A DNA stretch of 5,751 nt, taken from contig JAAZHB010000240.1 in NCBI GenBank assembly GCA_012510935.1, positions 1-5,751 of the forward strand, read 5' to 3'. The notes below the pieces were generated by a model. The model made no database searches. It saw only the letters and a program-made list of their open reading frames with translations, and was not told the DNA's origin. Below are positions 1 through 5,751 of this stretch, one piece after another (the stretch's first letter is position 1; each line of letters begins with the position of its first letter). This DNA is from Clostridiales bacterium. GTDB lineage: Bacteria > Bacillota_A > Clostridia > Peptostreptococcales > Anaerovoracaceae. Position numbers and translations under genes: made by a program.

Positions 1-1
1 T

Positions 2-226
2 GGAGCAATGAGAACAGTAGCGAGTCTTTCAAGTGCAAATGAGTACTCAGTTCAGATTCCTGATTCATCTAGCGTAGCAGCAGCTATCGACGGAATAGAT
101 AAGGTTATGCATCCAACCGATGCAGAGATTAAAGAAGCTGAGGCTGCTGCCGAGGCAAGACGAGAGGCAGCAAGAGAGAAACAGAAGCAGGCATTTTTCG
201 ACAAAATATTCGGAATATTTAAATAG
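2..226 (+). CDS. Unrecognised protein, C-terminal part only (5' end outside window)
   Basis: I do not recognise this protein. The frame is open to the window edge: GGA and GCA codons precede the first ATG at 8. The only GGAG before that ATG sits 2 nt away, too close for a normal ribosome binding site, so the ATG is probably internal and the gene starts upstream. The visible 74 residues begin with a Ser/Val-rich stretch that looks like the end of a beta-rich domain. Next comes a highly charged Ala/Glu/Arg/Lys segment, likely one long helix or coiled coil, and then a short amphipathic tail ending FFDKIFGIFK. A Phe-rich amphipathic C-terminus can lie on the membrane surface, as in some D-Ala-D-Ala carboxypeptidases, but no catalytic motif is visible and that identity is not supported. 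It ends with TAG at 224-226. No intrinsic terminator lies between it and rpsF, so read-through into rpsF is possible. Confidence 0.6.
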   Translation, partial: GAMRTVASLSSANEYSVQIPDSSSVAAAIDGIDKVMHPTDAEIKEAEAAAEARREAAREKQKQAFFDKIFGIFK

Positions 227-227
227 C

Positions 228-255
228 TTGCATTATTTTCAAAAATGCGTATAAT
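228..255 (+). promoter_or_regulatory. Probable sigma-A-type promoter of rpsF-ssb-rpsR
   Basis: There is a perfect -10 hexamer, TATAAT, at 250-255. A partial -35, TTGCAT (first three bases match the consensus), lies at 228-233 with a 16-nt spacer. Transcription would start near 261-263 and give a leader of about 70 nt before the rpsF ATG at 332. A second TATAAT at 281-286, preceded by TGTG, has no convincing -35 at the right distance. If used, it would give a leader of under 40 nt that omits most of the structure described below. Confidence 0.5.
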
Positions 256-261
256 TAAAGG

Positions 262-325
262 GCACATTTTATTTAATGTGTATAATCCTGCGCCGTTATA
301 GGCGCCAATAAGGCCATAGGAGGTG
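262..325 (+). promoter_or_regulatory. Structured rpsF leader, candidate S6:S18 autoregulatory element
   Basis: Two perfect short hairpins are visible. CACATT (263-268) pairs with AATGTG (275-280) over a 6-nt loop. GCGCC (290-294) pairs with GGCGC (301-305) over the loop GTTATA. UCCU (286-289) can also pair with AGGA (318-321), which is part of the rpsF Shine-Dalgarno, enclosing the second hairpin and hiding the ribosome site. Rpsf leaders in many bacteria are known to carry a motif bound by the S6:S18 dimer, in which a CCG trinucleotide beside a helix imitates the 16S rRNA site. A CCG is present here at 293-295, followed by GGCG (301-304) and AAGGCC (310-315). Assigning this leader to that family is an inference; alternative pairings such as GCC 304-306 with GGC 312-314 compete. 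Confidence 0.42.
318..325 (+). promoter_or_regulatory. Shine-Dalgarno site that fixes the rpsF start
   Basis: AGGAGGTG is a near-perfect complement of the 16S rRNA 3' end. It lies 8 nt (counted from AGGAGG) before ATG 332. A GTG at 323 is in frame but lies inside this site and cannot be the start, so S6 begins at 332. Confidence 0.85.
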
Positions 326-331
326 AAACAA

Positions 332-619
332 ATGAGAGATTATGAACTATTATTTATACTTAATCCAGACCTAGCTGAAGAGCAGAAGGCGGAGATGGTA
401 GAAACAGTTAAGGGCATCATCAACAAGGGTGGAGAAGCCGGCGAAGCAGATGTATGGGGAAACCGCAAGCTTGCTTACAACATCGAGAAGAAGTCAGAAG
501 GCTACTATGTAGTTATTCCGTTCAAGGCTGATGCTGAGCTACCTAAGGAGCTTGACAGAAGACTTAGAATTTCAGAGAGCGTTATGAGACACATCATTGT
601 TTGCAAGGACGAGAAATAA
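332..619 (+). CDS. rpsF: 30S ribosomal protein S6
   Basis: S6 is a small ferredoxin-like fold protein of the 30S platform. It binds S18 and, as a dimer with it, the central domain of 16S rRNA. The 95-residue product is the usual length for Bacillota S6. The N-terminus MRDYELLFIL is the conserved first strand. The central block WGNRKLAYNIEKKSEGYYVV matches the family pattern (LAY.I....G.Y). The conserved end, with RISESVMRHIIV, follows at about residues 77-90, and there is only a short acidic/basic tail. The start at ATG 332 is chosen because AGGAGG is 8 nt upstream and the product then starts at the conserved MRDYE. It is the first gene of the rpsF-ssb-rpsR operon, and ssb starts 46 nt after its stop. 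Its leader can form structure that may allow feedback by S6:S18. Confidence 0.97.
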   Translation: MRDYELLFILNPDLAEEQKAEMVETVKGIINKGGEAGEADVWGNRKLAYNIEKKSEGYYVVIPFKADAELPKELDRRLRISESVMRHIIVCKDEK

Positions 620-638
620 TATTTCTAAATTGCGAATG

Positions 639-658
639 CTTACTTAAAGAAAGGTAAG
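639..658 (+). promoter_or_regulatory. Hairpin overlapping the ssb ribosome binding site
   Basis: CTTACTT (639-645) pairs with AGGTAAG (652-658), giving seven pairs with one G-U, over the loop AAAGAA. The right arm contains most of the AAGGTAAGG purine stretch that serves as the ssb Shine-Dalgarno, so the fold would hide it. The pairing is visible in the sequence; a regulatory effect is inferred. Ribosomes finishing rpsF at 619 stop 19 nt before the stem and might only partly disturb it. Confidence 0.35.
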
Positions 659-665
659 GTGAAGT

Positions 666-1172
666 ATGAACAACGTTATTCTAATCGGAAGACTAGCAAG
701 AGACCCAGAGCTTAGTTATACACCAGGCAACCAGACTGCAATTTGCCATTTTACTTTGGCAGTGGACAGACCGGTTAGTCAGGGCAAAGAAAGACAGGCT
801 GATTTCATCAGAATTACTGTATTCGGAAGACAGGCAGAGAACTGCGACAGATTCCTTCAGAAGGGACGCCAGGCAGCTGTATCTGGTAGAATCCAAACTG
901 GAAGCTACAAGAACAGAGAAGGCGTTACAGTATACACAACTGATGTAATTGCTGACAGAGTTGAATTCCTCGGTGGAGGAAATGGCGGAAACGGAGATGG
1001 CGCTAGCAGACAGGGAAGTTCCCAGCGTGCTAACGGATTCGGTTCCAACGACTTTGATGGCAACAGCATGAATTCAGGAAATACAAGCTCAGGAAATAAT
1101 GATTTTGGTGGCTTAGGAGATTTGGATATTCCAGATACATTCCAGGCTGCAGAGGATGACATTCCATTCTAG
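666..1172 (+). CDS. ssb: Single-stranded DNA-binding protein
   Basis: SSB coats single-stranded DNA as a tetramer during replication, repair and recombination, and recruits partner enzymes through its C-terminal tip. The 168-residue product has the OB-fold domain at about residues 1-105. It opens with MNNVILIGRLARDPELSYTP and includes the family block DFIRITVFGRQAENC and the later strand VTVYTTDVIADRVEFL. Residues about 106-150 form a disordered Gly/Asn/Ser-rich linker. The end, AEDDIPF, is the canonical acidic protein-interaction tip. ATG 666 is preceded by AAGG (656-659) at 6 nt and gives the conserved N-terminus. It lies between the two ribosomal proteins, as is standard in Bacillota, 46 nt after rpsF and 18 nt before rpsR. 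This is the replicative SSB by position and length; a natural-competence paralogue is less likely. Confidence 0.97.
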   Translation: MNNVILIGRLARDPELSYTPGNQTAICHFTLAVDRPVSQGKERQADFIRITVFGRQAENCDRFLQKGRQAAVSGRIQTGSYKNREGVTVYTTDVIADRVEFLGGGNGGNGDGASRQGSSQRANGFGSNDFDGNSMNSGNTSSGNNDFGGLGDLDIPDTFQAAEDDIPF

Positions 1173-1190
1173 GAAAGGAGATGCACAAAT

Positions 1191-1439
1191 ATGTATAATA
1201 AGAACAACAAGCGTCAGGGATTTGGCATGAGAAGAAAGAAAGTTTGCCAGTTCTGCGCAGACAAGGATAAAGAGATCGACTACAAGGATGTAGAGACTCT
1301 AAAGAAGTACATCACAGAGAGAGGTAAGATTCTTCCAAGAAGAGTTACTGGTACATGCGCTATGCACCAGAGAGCTGTTTCAAAGGAAATCAAGAAGGCA
1401 AGAGTAGTTGCACTTCTACCTTTCGACGCAGAGCAGTAA
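1191..1439 (+). CDS. rpsR: 30S ribosomal protein S18 (zinc-ligand type)
   Basis: S18 pairs with S6 on the platform of the 30S subunit and contacts 16S rRNA. The 82-residue product carries the family signature [20 protein letters not shown] and ends with the conserved VVALLPF. Four potential metal ligands are intact: Cys19 and Cys22 (CQFC), and Cys56 and His59 (CAMH). This makes it the metal-binding (C+) form rather than the cysteine-free form that some bacteria keep for zinc shortage. The basic N-terminal arm before Cys19 is typical. AAAGGAG at 1174-1180 lies 10 nt before ATG 1191 and directly after the ssb stop, so translation probably follows ssb closely. It is the last gene of the operon, with a strong terminator about 30 nt downstream. 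Confidence 0.97.
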   Translation: MYNKNNKRQGFGMRRKKVCQFCADKDKEIDYKDVETLKKYITERGKILPRRVTGTCAMHQRAVSKEIKKARVVALLPFDAEQ

Positions 1440-1470
1440 GCTTAGCGGAAATAGAAGATGATTTACAAGG

Positions 1471-1505
1471 AGCATTCGCTGAAAAGCGGATGCTTTTTCG
1501 TTTTT
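1471..1505 (+). terminator. Intrinsic terminator of rpsF-ssb-rpsR
   Basis: AGCATTCGCT (1471-1480) pairs with AGCGGATGCT (1485-1494) in a 10-bp stem with one G-U pair. The loop is GAAA (GNRA type). The stem is followed by a T run (1494-1498), then CG and five more T. This closes the ribosomal operon before the next promoter. Confidence 0.93.
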
Positions 1506-1538
1506 GGCTAAGATAAAGTAAATTTACACTAAAAACCC

Positions 1539-1567
1539 GCGCATTTGGTATGACTATGCGTTATAAT
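1539..1567 (+). promoter_or_regulatory. Probable promoter of the CNNM gene (and secA)
   Basis: There is a perfect TATAAT at 1562-1567, downstream of the previous operon's terminator. The -35 position at a 17-nt spacer reads GCGCAT (1539-1544), a poor match. TTTACA at 1523-1528 is a better hexamer but is 33 nt away. Transcription would start near 1573-1575, on a perfect 10-bp palindrome AAGTTAACTT (1570-1579). The leader would be only about 40 nt, with no room for a magnesium riboswitch. Confidence 0.5.
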
Positions 1568-1604
1568 ATAAGTTAACTTTTTATGCAACACAGACAGTAT
1601 TTTG

Positions 1605-1610
1605 AAAGGA
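1605..1610 (+). promoter_or_regulatory. Shine-Dalgarno site that fixes the CNNM start
   Basis: AAAGGA lies 5 nt before ATG 1616. The in-frame ATG at 1583 has no purine-rich site in front and lies within about 10 nt of the predicted transcription start, so the shorter product is preferred. Confidence 0.75.
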
Positions 1611-1615
1611 ACAAA

Positions 1616-2872
1616 ATGGCTGGAAATATTATATTAATGCTGGCGATGCTTGCGCTGTCCATGTTTTTCTCGGCGACGGAAACGGCATTCACATCATTTA
1701 ATAGAATTAAGCTGAAGAATTTGGCGGATGATAATCCGAGAGCGGCACTTGTTATTGAACTAGAGGAGAAATACGACAAGCTATTGACATCAATTCTAGT
1801 CGGGAACAATATCGCCAACATTACACTTTCTTCGGTGGCAACCGTATTCTGCATCGCAATAGTTGGAGTATCGTTTGGACCAACATTGGCGACTATAGCA
1901 GTAACCGTTGTTGTGCTGATTTTTGGAGAAATATCACCTAAAATTCTGGCGAAAGAGAATGCAGATTCGCTGGTAATGTCTCTCGCACCGGTTATCAAAG
2001 TAATTATGGTAGTTCTTACTCCTATCACTGCGATTTTTGGCGGGTTGAAGCTACTGCTAATGAAGGCCTTTGGAAATACTGAGAAGGACGGATTTAATGA
2101 GGATGAGCTTCTTACTATCGTTGATGAGGCAAAGACGGCGAGGACTATCGGCGAAGAGCAGAGCGAACTGATTGCAAATGCGATTGAGTTTAATGATGTA
2201 GAAGCGATTGATGTAATTACTCCAAGAGTGGATATTATTGCAATAGAAAGAGGCATTGATCTTGATGAAATAAGGGATCTCTTTAGAGACTCAGGCTTGT
2301 CAAGATTGCCGGTATACGAAGATGACCTAGACAGCATCATCGGAGTTCTGAATTATAAGGACTTCTATAATAACAAAATTGAAGATAAGTGGGACGTAGA
2401 TAAATATATTAAGCCGGTTGTTTTTGTAGCACAGTCTATAAAGGCGGCGGTGCTGCTGCGTAAAATGCAAACAATGAAGACTCATATTGCGATTGTTGTC
2501 GATGAGTATGGTGGAACTACTGGACTCGTTACGATGGAAGACATAATTGAGGAAATCGTTGGAAAGATTTATGATGAGCACGATGCGGTTGAGATGAAGG
2601 ATATTATTCCGCTTGGCCGAGATGTATATAAGGTAGCTGGTGGCGCAAACGTCGAGAAGTTCTTTGAGCTTTTTGACGAGGAAATAGAGACAGATGTAAC
2701 GACAATAAACGGCTGGATAATGCTTCAGCTAGATAAAATTGCGGAGGTAGGAGATTCGTTCACCTACGAAGCAAGGCGCAAAGTTTTTAAAGTCAAGGTA
2801 ACGAAGACTGGAGACAAGAGGGCTTTATACTCAAGAATCCAAGTTGAAGATAAACCAGAAGAGGATGATTAA
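1616..2872 (+). CDS. CNNM/CorC-family membrane protein (hemolysin-family, predicted Mg/Co efflux)
   Basis: Proteins of this family sit in the cytoplasmic membrane. Characterised members export or control Mg2+ (and Co2+); the old name hemolysin is misleading. From ATG 1616 the product has 418 residues, a usual length. Residues 1-~155 form the CNNM (DUF21) membrane domain. It holds the signature FFSATETAFTS (about 17-27), the conserved LLTSILVGNNIANI (56-69), and FGEISPKILAKENAD (103-117). Hydrophobic segments lie at about 3-25, 57-84, 90-111 and 119-149. A CBS pair follows: CBS1 starts at about 200 (ITPR, then SRLPVYEDDLDSIIGVL), and CBS2 at about 265-322 includes the family motif IVVDEYGGTTGLVTMEDIIE. 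The last ~85 residues are the CorC/HlyC C-terminal domain, with an acidic tail. Paralogues are common in this family, so I give no gene symbol. secA begins 22 nt downstream, so the two are probably co-transcribed. Confidence 0.92.
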   Translation: MAGNIILMLAMLALSMFFSATETAFTSFNRIKLKNLADDNPRAALVIELEEKYDKLLTSILVGNNIANITLSSVATVFCIAIVGVSFGPTLATIAVTVVVLIFGEISPKILAKENADSLVMSLAPVIKVIMVVLTPITAIFGGLKLLLMKAFGNTEKDGFNEDELLTIVDEAKTARTIGEEQSELIANAIEFNDVEAIDVITPRVDIIAIERGIDLDEIRDLFRDSGLSRLPVYEDDLDSIIGVLNYKDFYNNKIEDKWDVDKYIKPVVFVAQSIKAAVLLRKMQTMKTHIAIVVDEYGGTTGLVTMEDIIEEIVGKIYDEHDAVEMKDIIPLGRDVYKVAGGANVEKFFELFDEEIETDVTTINGWIMLQLDKIAEVGDSFTYEARRKVFKVKVTKTGDKRALYSRIQVEDKPEEDD

Positions 2873-2894
2873 TTAACAAGGGGGACATCAAATA

Positions 2895-5651
2895 ATGGGT
2901 CTAATGGAGAAAATCTTTGGCGACTTAAATGCCAAAGAAGTTAAGAAAATTGATAAGATTGCTAATCAGGTTGAGGAATACGATGAGGCGATGCAAGCCC
3001 TATCTGATGATGAACTAAAGGCCAAAACTCAGGAGTTTAAGAGCAGACTATCGGAGGGAGAGACTCTAGACGATATTTTGCCAGAGGCTTTTGCGGTATG
3101 TCGTGAAGGTGCGTGGAGAAGTCTTGGGATGAAGCACTTCCATGTGCAGCTTATAGGTGGTATTGCAATACACCAAGGTAGAATTTCAGAGATGAAGACT
3201 GGTGAAGGTAAGACTCTTGTTGCAACCTTGCCAGCTTATCTAAATGCGCTTACTGGAGAAGGTGTTCACATTGTAACAGTAAATGACTATCTTGCAAAAA
3301 GAGATGCCGAGTGGATGGGAAGACTATACAATTTCCTAGGACTTTCTGTTGGATGTGTAATCCATGCGGTACAAGGTGATGACCGTAAGAAAGCTTATCT
3401 TGCTGATATCACATACGGCACTAACAACGAGTATGGTTTTGACTACCTTAGAGATAACATGGTTGTACAGAAAGAAGAGATGACACAGAGGCCTCTTAAC
3501 TTTGCAATTGTCGATGAGGTTGACTCAATCCTCGTCGATGAGGCAAGAACACCGCTGATCATTTCAGGCAGAGGAGTCGACTCTTCGGATATGTATCGCA
3601 ACGCAAATTCTTTCGTTGCAACGCTAAGTCCTGAGGCAGATTTCAAGCTTGAAGAAAAGGATAAACAGATTGCGCTTACTGAGGAAGGTATTGAAAAGGG
3701 CGAATCTGCTTTTGGCGTAGAGAACTTCTCAGATCCAGATAATATGGAGCTTAACCATTATGTAATGCAAGCACTTCGTGCAAATTACATTATGAAGAAG
3801 GATGTTGACTACATCGTAAATGATGGCGAGGTTCTTATCGTCGACGAGTTTACAGGAAGAATTATGTATGGCCGTCGTTTCAGCAACGGTCTTCACCAGG
3901 CAATTGAGGCAAAGGAAAGAGTAAGTGTACGCGCAGAGTCTAAGACCCTTGCTACAATTACACTTCAGAATTACTTCAGAATGTACAATAAGCTTGCCGG
4001 TATGACAGGTACAGCAAAGACTGAGGAAGACGAGTTCAGAGACATCTACAATATGGACGTTGTTCAGATTCCTACAAATAAGCCTATTCAGAGAGAGGAT
4101 CATGAGGATGCAATATATGCTCACGAAAGAGGCAAATACAACGCAATCGTAAGAGCGGTTGAAGAGGCACATGCAACAGGGCAGCCTGTTCTTGTTGGTA
4201 CTATTTCAATTGAGATATCCGAGCTTATCAGCAATATGCTTAAGAAAAAAGGAATTAAGCACAATGTCTTGAATGCTAAGCAGCACGAGAGAGAGGCTGA
4301 GATCATAGCAGACGCTGGTAGAGAAGGTGCGGTCACTATCGCAACTAATATGGCCGGGAGAGGTACAGATATTATCCTAGGCGGTAACCCGGACTTTGAG
4401 GCAAAGAGAATAATGAGACAGCAGGAGTTCACTCCAGAGCAGATTCTTTTTGCAACGGGCTATGAGAAATCTGATGACGCAGATCTTCTCAATGCAAGGA
4501 AAGTATACAACGACCTTGTTGGCCAGATGAAAGAAGAGAGGGCTGAGGAGCAGGAAAGAGTTAAGGAGCATGGCGGACTGTGCATTATAGGTACGGAAAG
4601 ACATGAATCAAGGCGTATCGATAACCAGCTGAGAGGTCGTTCAGGTCGTCAGGGAGACCCTGGTGAGACAAGATTCTATATTTCGCTTGAGGATGATCTA
4701 ATGAGACTTTTCGGTGGCGAGAAGATGCAATCAATCGTTGAGTCAGTTGGACTTGATGAAGATGAGGCCCTTGAAGCAAGACTTCTATCAAGATCGATTG
4801 AGAATGCCCAGAAGAAAGTCGAAGGCAAGAACTACGGAATTCGTAAGTACGTCCTTCAGTACGATAATATTATGAATAAGCAGCGTGAAATTATTTACTC
4901 ACAGAGAAAAATGGTGCTCGATGGAGAGAACCTCAAGGGTTATATCCAGGGAATGGCACACGAACTCGTTGACGGAATTATTGAGCCAATTGTACTGACA
5001 TCAAGATTTGCCGAGGAGTGGGATTTTGACGATGCATTCGAAGAGCTTTCTCAGATTTGCCCTGCATTTAAAGGCAGATTAGCTTATTCAGCTGAGGAGA
5101 TTGAGAACCTCGACGATGAGAAGTTCAGAGAAGATGTTAAAACGATTTTTGACGAGATATATGAAGAGAAGGAAGCCGAGATTGGTTCCGAGCACATGCG
5201 TGATGTTGAGAGAATGATTCTTTTAAGCGTTGTTGACAACAGATGGATGGACCACATTGATGCTATGGATCAGCTCAAGAGCGGAATTGGGCTTAGAGGA
5301 ATTGGACAGCAGGACCCTGCCATGGCATATGCAGAGGAAGGCTTTGCAATGTTCGATGAGATGATTGCTGATATCAGAGAAGAGACTGTTAAGTTCACAT
5401 ACAATGTTACAGTAACAACAAGTGCAGAGCGTAGAAATGCAGTGTCTGGTCTTAGCAAGGAGACAAAAGAGGACTACAAGGATGATTCGGCAAGTGCCGG
5501 TCATAGCGGTCGTCCAAATGCAGCTCCAAAGGCAAACAAGACTGCAAAGCAGGAGACAGTTCACAGAGACGACCCAAAGGTTGGACGAAACGATCCTTGC
5601 CCATGCGGTAGCGGCAAGAAATACAAGAATTGTTGCGGAAAGAATCTTTAG
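2895..5651 (+). CDS. secA: Preprotein translocase subunit SecA
   Basis: SecA is the ATPase that drives unfolded preproteins through the SecYEG membrane channel. The 918-residue product is full length and intact. Walker A is TGEGKT (102-107) and Walker B is DEVD (207-210) in nucleotide-binding domain 1. The preprotein crosslinking domain follows at about 220-370 with [15 protein letters not shown] (316-330). Nucleotide-binding domain 2 carries [11 protein letters not shown] (483-493) and [13 protein letters not shown] (578-590). A charged ~60-residue variable insertion lies between them (about 497-558), longer than in Bacillus. The helical scaffold and two-helix finger region include [19 protein letters not shown] (653-671) and the block from [20 protein letters not shown] (784-803). 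A flexible linker (about 845-895) leads to the SEC-C zinc motif with Cys902, Cys904, Cys913 and Cys914. AAGGGGGA (2878-2885) supports ATG 2895 over ATG 2904. No terminator separates it from the CNNM gene. Nothing suggests a specialised SecA2: the linker and zinc tail are those of the housekeeping form. Confidence 0.98.
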   Translation: MGLMEKIFGDLNAKEVKKIDKIANQVEEYDEAMQALSDDELKAKTQEFKSRLSEGETLDDILPEAFAVCREGAWRSLGMKHFHVQLIGGIAIHQGRISEMKTGEGKTLVATLPAYLNALTGEGVHIVTVNDYLAKRDAEWMGRLYNFLGLSVGCVIHAVQGDDRKKAYLADITYGTNNEYGFDYLRDNMVVQKEEMTQRPLNFAIVDEVDSILVDEARTPLIISGRGVDSSDMYRNANSFVATLSPEADFKLEEKDKQIALTEEGIEKGESAFGVENFSDPDNMELNHYVMQALRANYIMKKDVDYIVNDGEVLIVDEFTGRIMYGRRFSNGLHQAIEAKERVSVRAESKTLATITLQNYFRMYNKLAGMTGTAKTEEDEFRDIYNMDVVQIPTNKPIQREDHEDAIYAHERGKYNAIVRAVEEAHATGQPVLVGTISIEISELISNMLKKKGIKHNVLNAKQHEREAEIIADAGREGAVTIATNMAGRGTDIILGGNPDFEAKRIMRQQEFTPEQILFATGYEKSDDADLLNARKVYNDLVGQMKEERAEEQERVKEHGGLCIIGTERHESRRIDNQLRGRSGRQGDPGETRFYISLEDDLMRLFGGEKMQSIVESVGLDEDEALEARLLSRSIENAQKKVEGKNYGIRKYVLQYDNIMNKQREIIYSQRKMVLDGENLKGYIQGMAHELVDGIIEPIVLTSRFAEEWDFDDAFEELSQICPAFKGRLAYSAEEIENLDDEKFREDVKTIFDEIYEEKEAEIGSEHMRDVERMILLSVVDNRWMDHIDAMDQLKSGIGLRGIGQQDPAMAYAEEGFAMFDEMIADIREETVKFTYNVTVTTSAERRNAVSGLSKETKEDYKDDSASAGHSGRPNAAPKANKTAKQETVHRDDPKVGRNDPCPCGSGKKYKNCCGKNL

Positions 5652-5751
5652 CAAGAAGGTTTGTTAATCATTCGATAAAACATGTTACTTAGTAGTTGTT
5701 TTCTAACTCTGTCAGGATTCTAAAGCAGTCACTTTGAAATAGCTAAAAAAA
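5652..5751. other. Gap after secA, no supported gene
   Basis: These 100 nt contain many stops in all forward frames and no Shine-Dalgarno with a usable start. No hairpin followed by a T run is present, so secA is not visibly terminated here. An 8-bp palindrome AACATGTT lies at 5679-5686, and a loose TTGTTT/TCTAAA pair (5696-5701 and 5719-5724, 17-nt spacer) is a weak promoter candidate. In many Bacillota prfB follows secA, but none of its sequence is visible here. Confidence 0.5.

Noticed and set aside
323..331. GTG start giving S6 three extra residues
   Set aside because: The GTG is part of the Shine-Dalgarno sequence; ATG 332 has ideal spacing and gives the conserved MRDYE start.
967..1130. 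Gly/Asn/Ser-rich repeats in ssb, considered as a tandem repeat or insertion
   Set aside because: No exact repeat unit is present; this is the normal low-complexity SSB linker, in frame and ending in the canonical tip.
1568..1615. Possible magnesium riboswitch in front of the CNNM gene
   Set aside because: The leader is only about 40 nt, far too short for an M-box, and shows no extended pairing.
1573..2340. Long minus-strand open frame of 255 codons opposite the CNNM gene
   Set aside because: The translation is Ser/Ile-rich with no recognisable domain, and it mirrors a clearly coding, motif-rich gene on the + strand.
4383..4568. Charged stretch in SecA (about residues 497-558), considered as an inserted element or intein
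   Set aside because: It is in the known variable subdomain of nucleotide-binding domain 2, lacks splicing motifs, and similar lengths are seen in other clostridial SecA proteins.
5223..5654. Minus-strand open frame of 143 codons opposite the secA 3' end
   Set aside because: It is the shadow of conserved SecA sequence, including the zinc motif, and has no family resemblance of its own.
5422..5667. + strand open frame of 81 codons in another frame, overlapping and running past the secA end
   Set aside because: It is Gln/Arg-rich out-of-frame translation of the SecA linker, with no ribosome site; secA itself is intact to its zinc motif.
5682..5723. Thirteen-codon frame MLLSSCFLTLSGF, considered as a leader or arrest peptide
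   Set aside because: It has no Shine-Dalgarno, no known arrest motif and no following gene in view.
5731..5740. CTTTGA resembling the release factor 2 frameshift site
   Set aside because: There is no upstream open frame starting at a ribosome site, no internal Shine-Dalgarno a few bases before it, and an in-frame stop follows immediately.

Overview
The window is ordinary housekeeping DNA from a low-to-mid-GC Gram-positive bacterium, most likely an anaerobic member of the Clostridia/Eubacteriales. Four things point there: strong Shine-Dalgarno sites (AGGAGG type), heavy use of AGA for arginine, the Bacillota gene order rpsF-ssb-rpsR, and the sequence of its long clostridial-type SecA. A Mogibacterium/Anaerovoracaceae-like source is a guess from protein flavour, not a demonstrated assignment.

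Layout, all genes on the + strand. (1) Positions 2-226 hold the 3' end of an unrecognised gene with a charged helix and an amphipathic Phe-rich tail. (2) Positions 227-331 are a regulatory gap with a probable promoter and a structured 5' leader that may be the S6:S18 autoregulatory element. (3) Positions 332-1439 hold rpsF (ribosomal protein S6), ssb (single-stranded DNA-binding protein) and rpsR (ribosomal protein S18), closed by a strong intrinsic terminator at 1471-1505. (4) A promoter at about 1539-1567 drives a CNNM/CorC-family membrane protein (1616-2872). (5) secA (2895-5651) follows after only 22 nt and is probably co-transcribed with it. (6) The last 100 nt hold no gene I can support and no terminator, so transcription may run on.

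How the genes fit together: S6 and S18 bind as a heterodimer to the platform of the 30S subunit, and SSB between them ties replication to the same growth-regulated transcript. SecA is the ATPase motor of the Sec preprotein translocase. The CNNM/CorC protein is a predicted magnesium/cobalt efflux protein, and its link to secA here is positional only.

I found no mobile element, CRISPR array, tRNA or rRNA, and no previously undescribed multi-gene system. The observations most worth checking are small RNA or DNA structures: the rpsF leader with a CCG next to a GC hairpin and an anti-Shine-Dalgarno pairing, a hairpin covering the ssb ribosome binding site, and a matching inverted-repeat layout in the two promoters.
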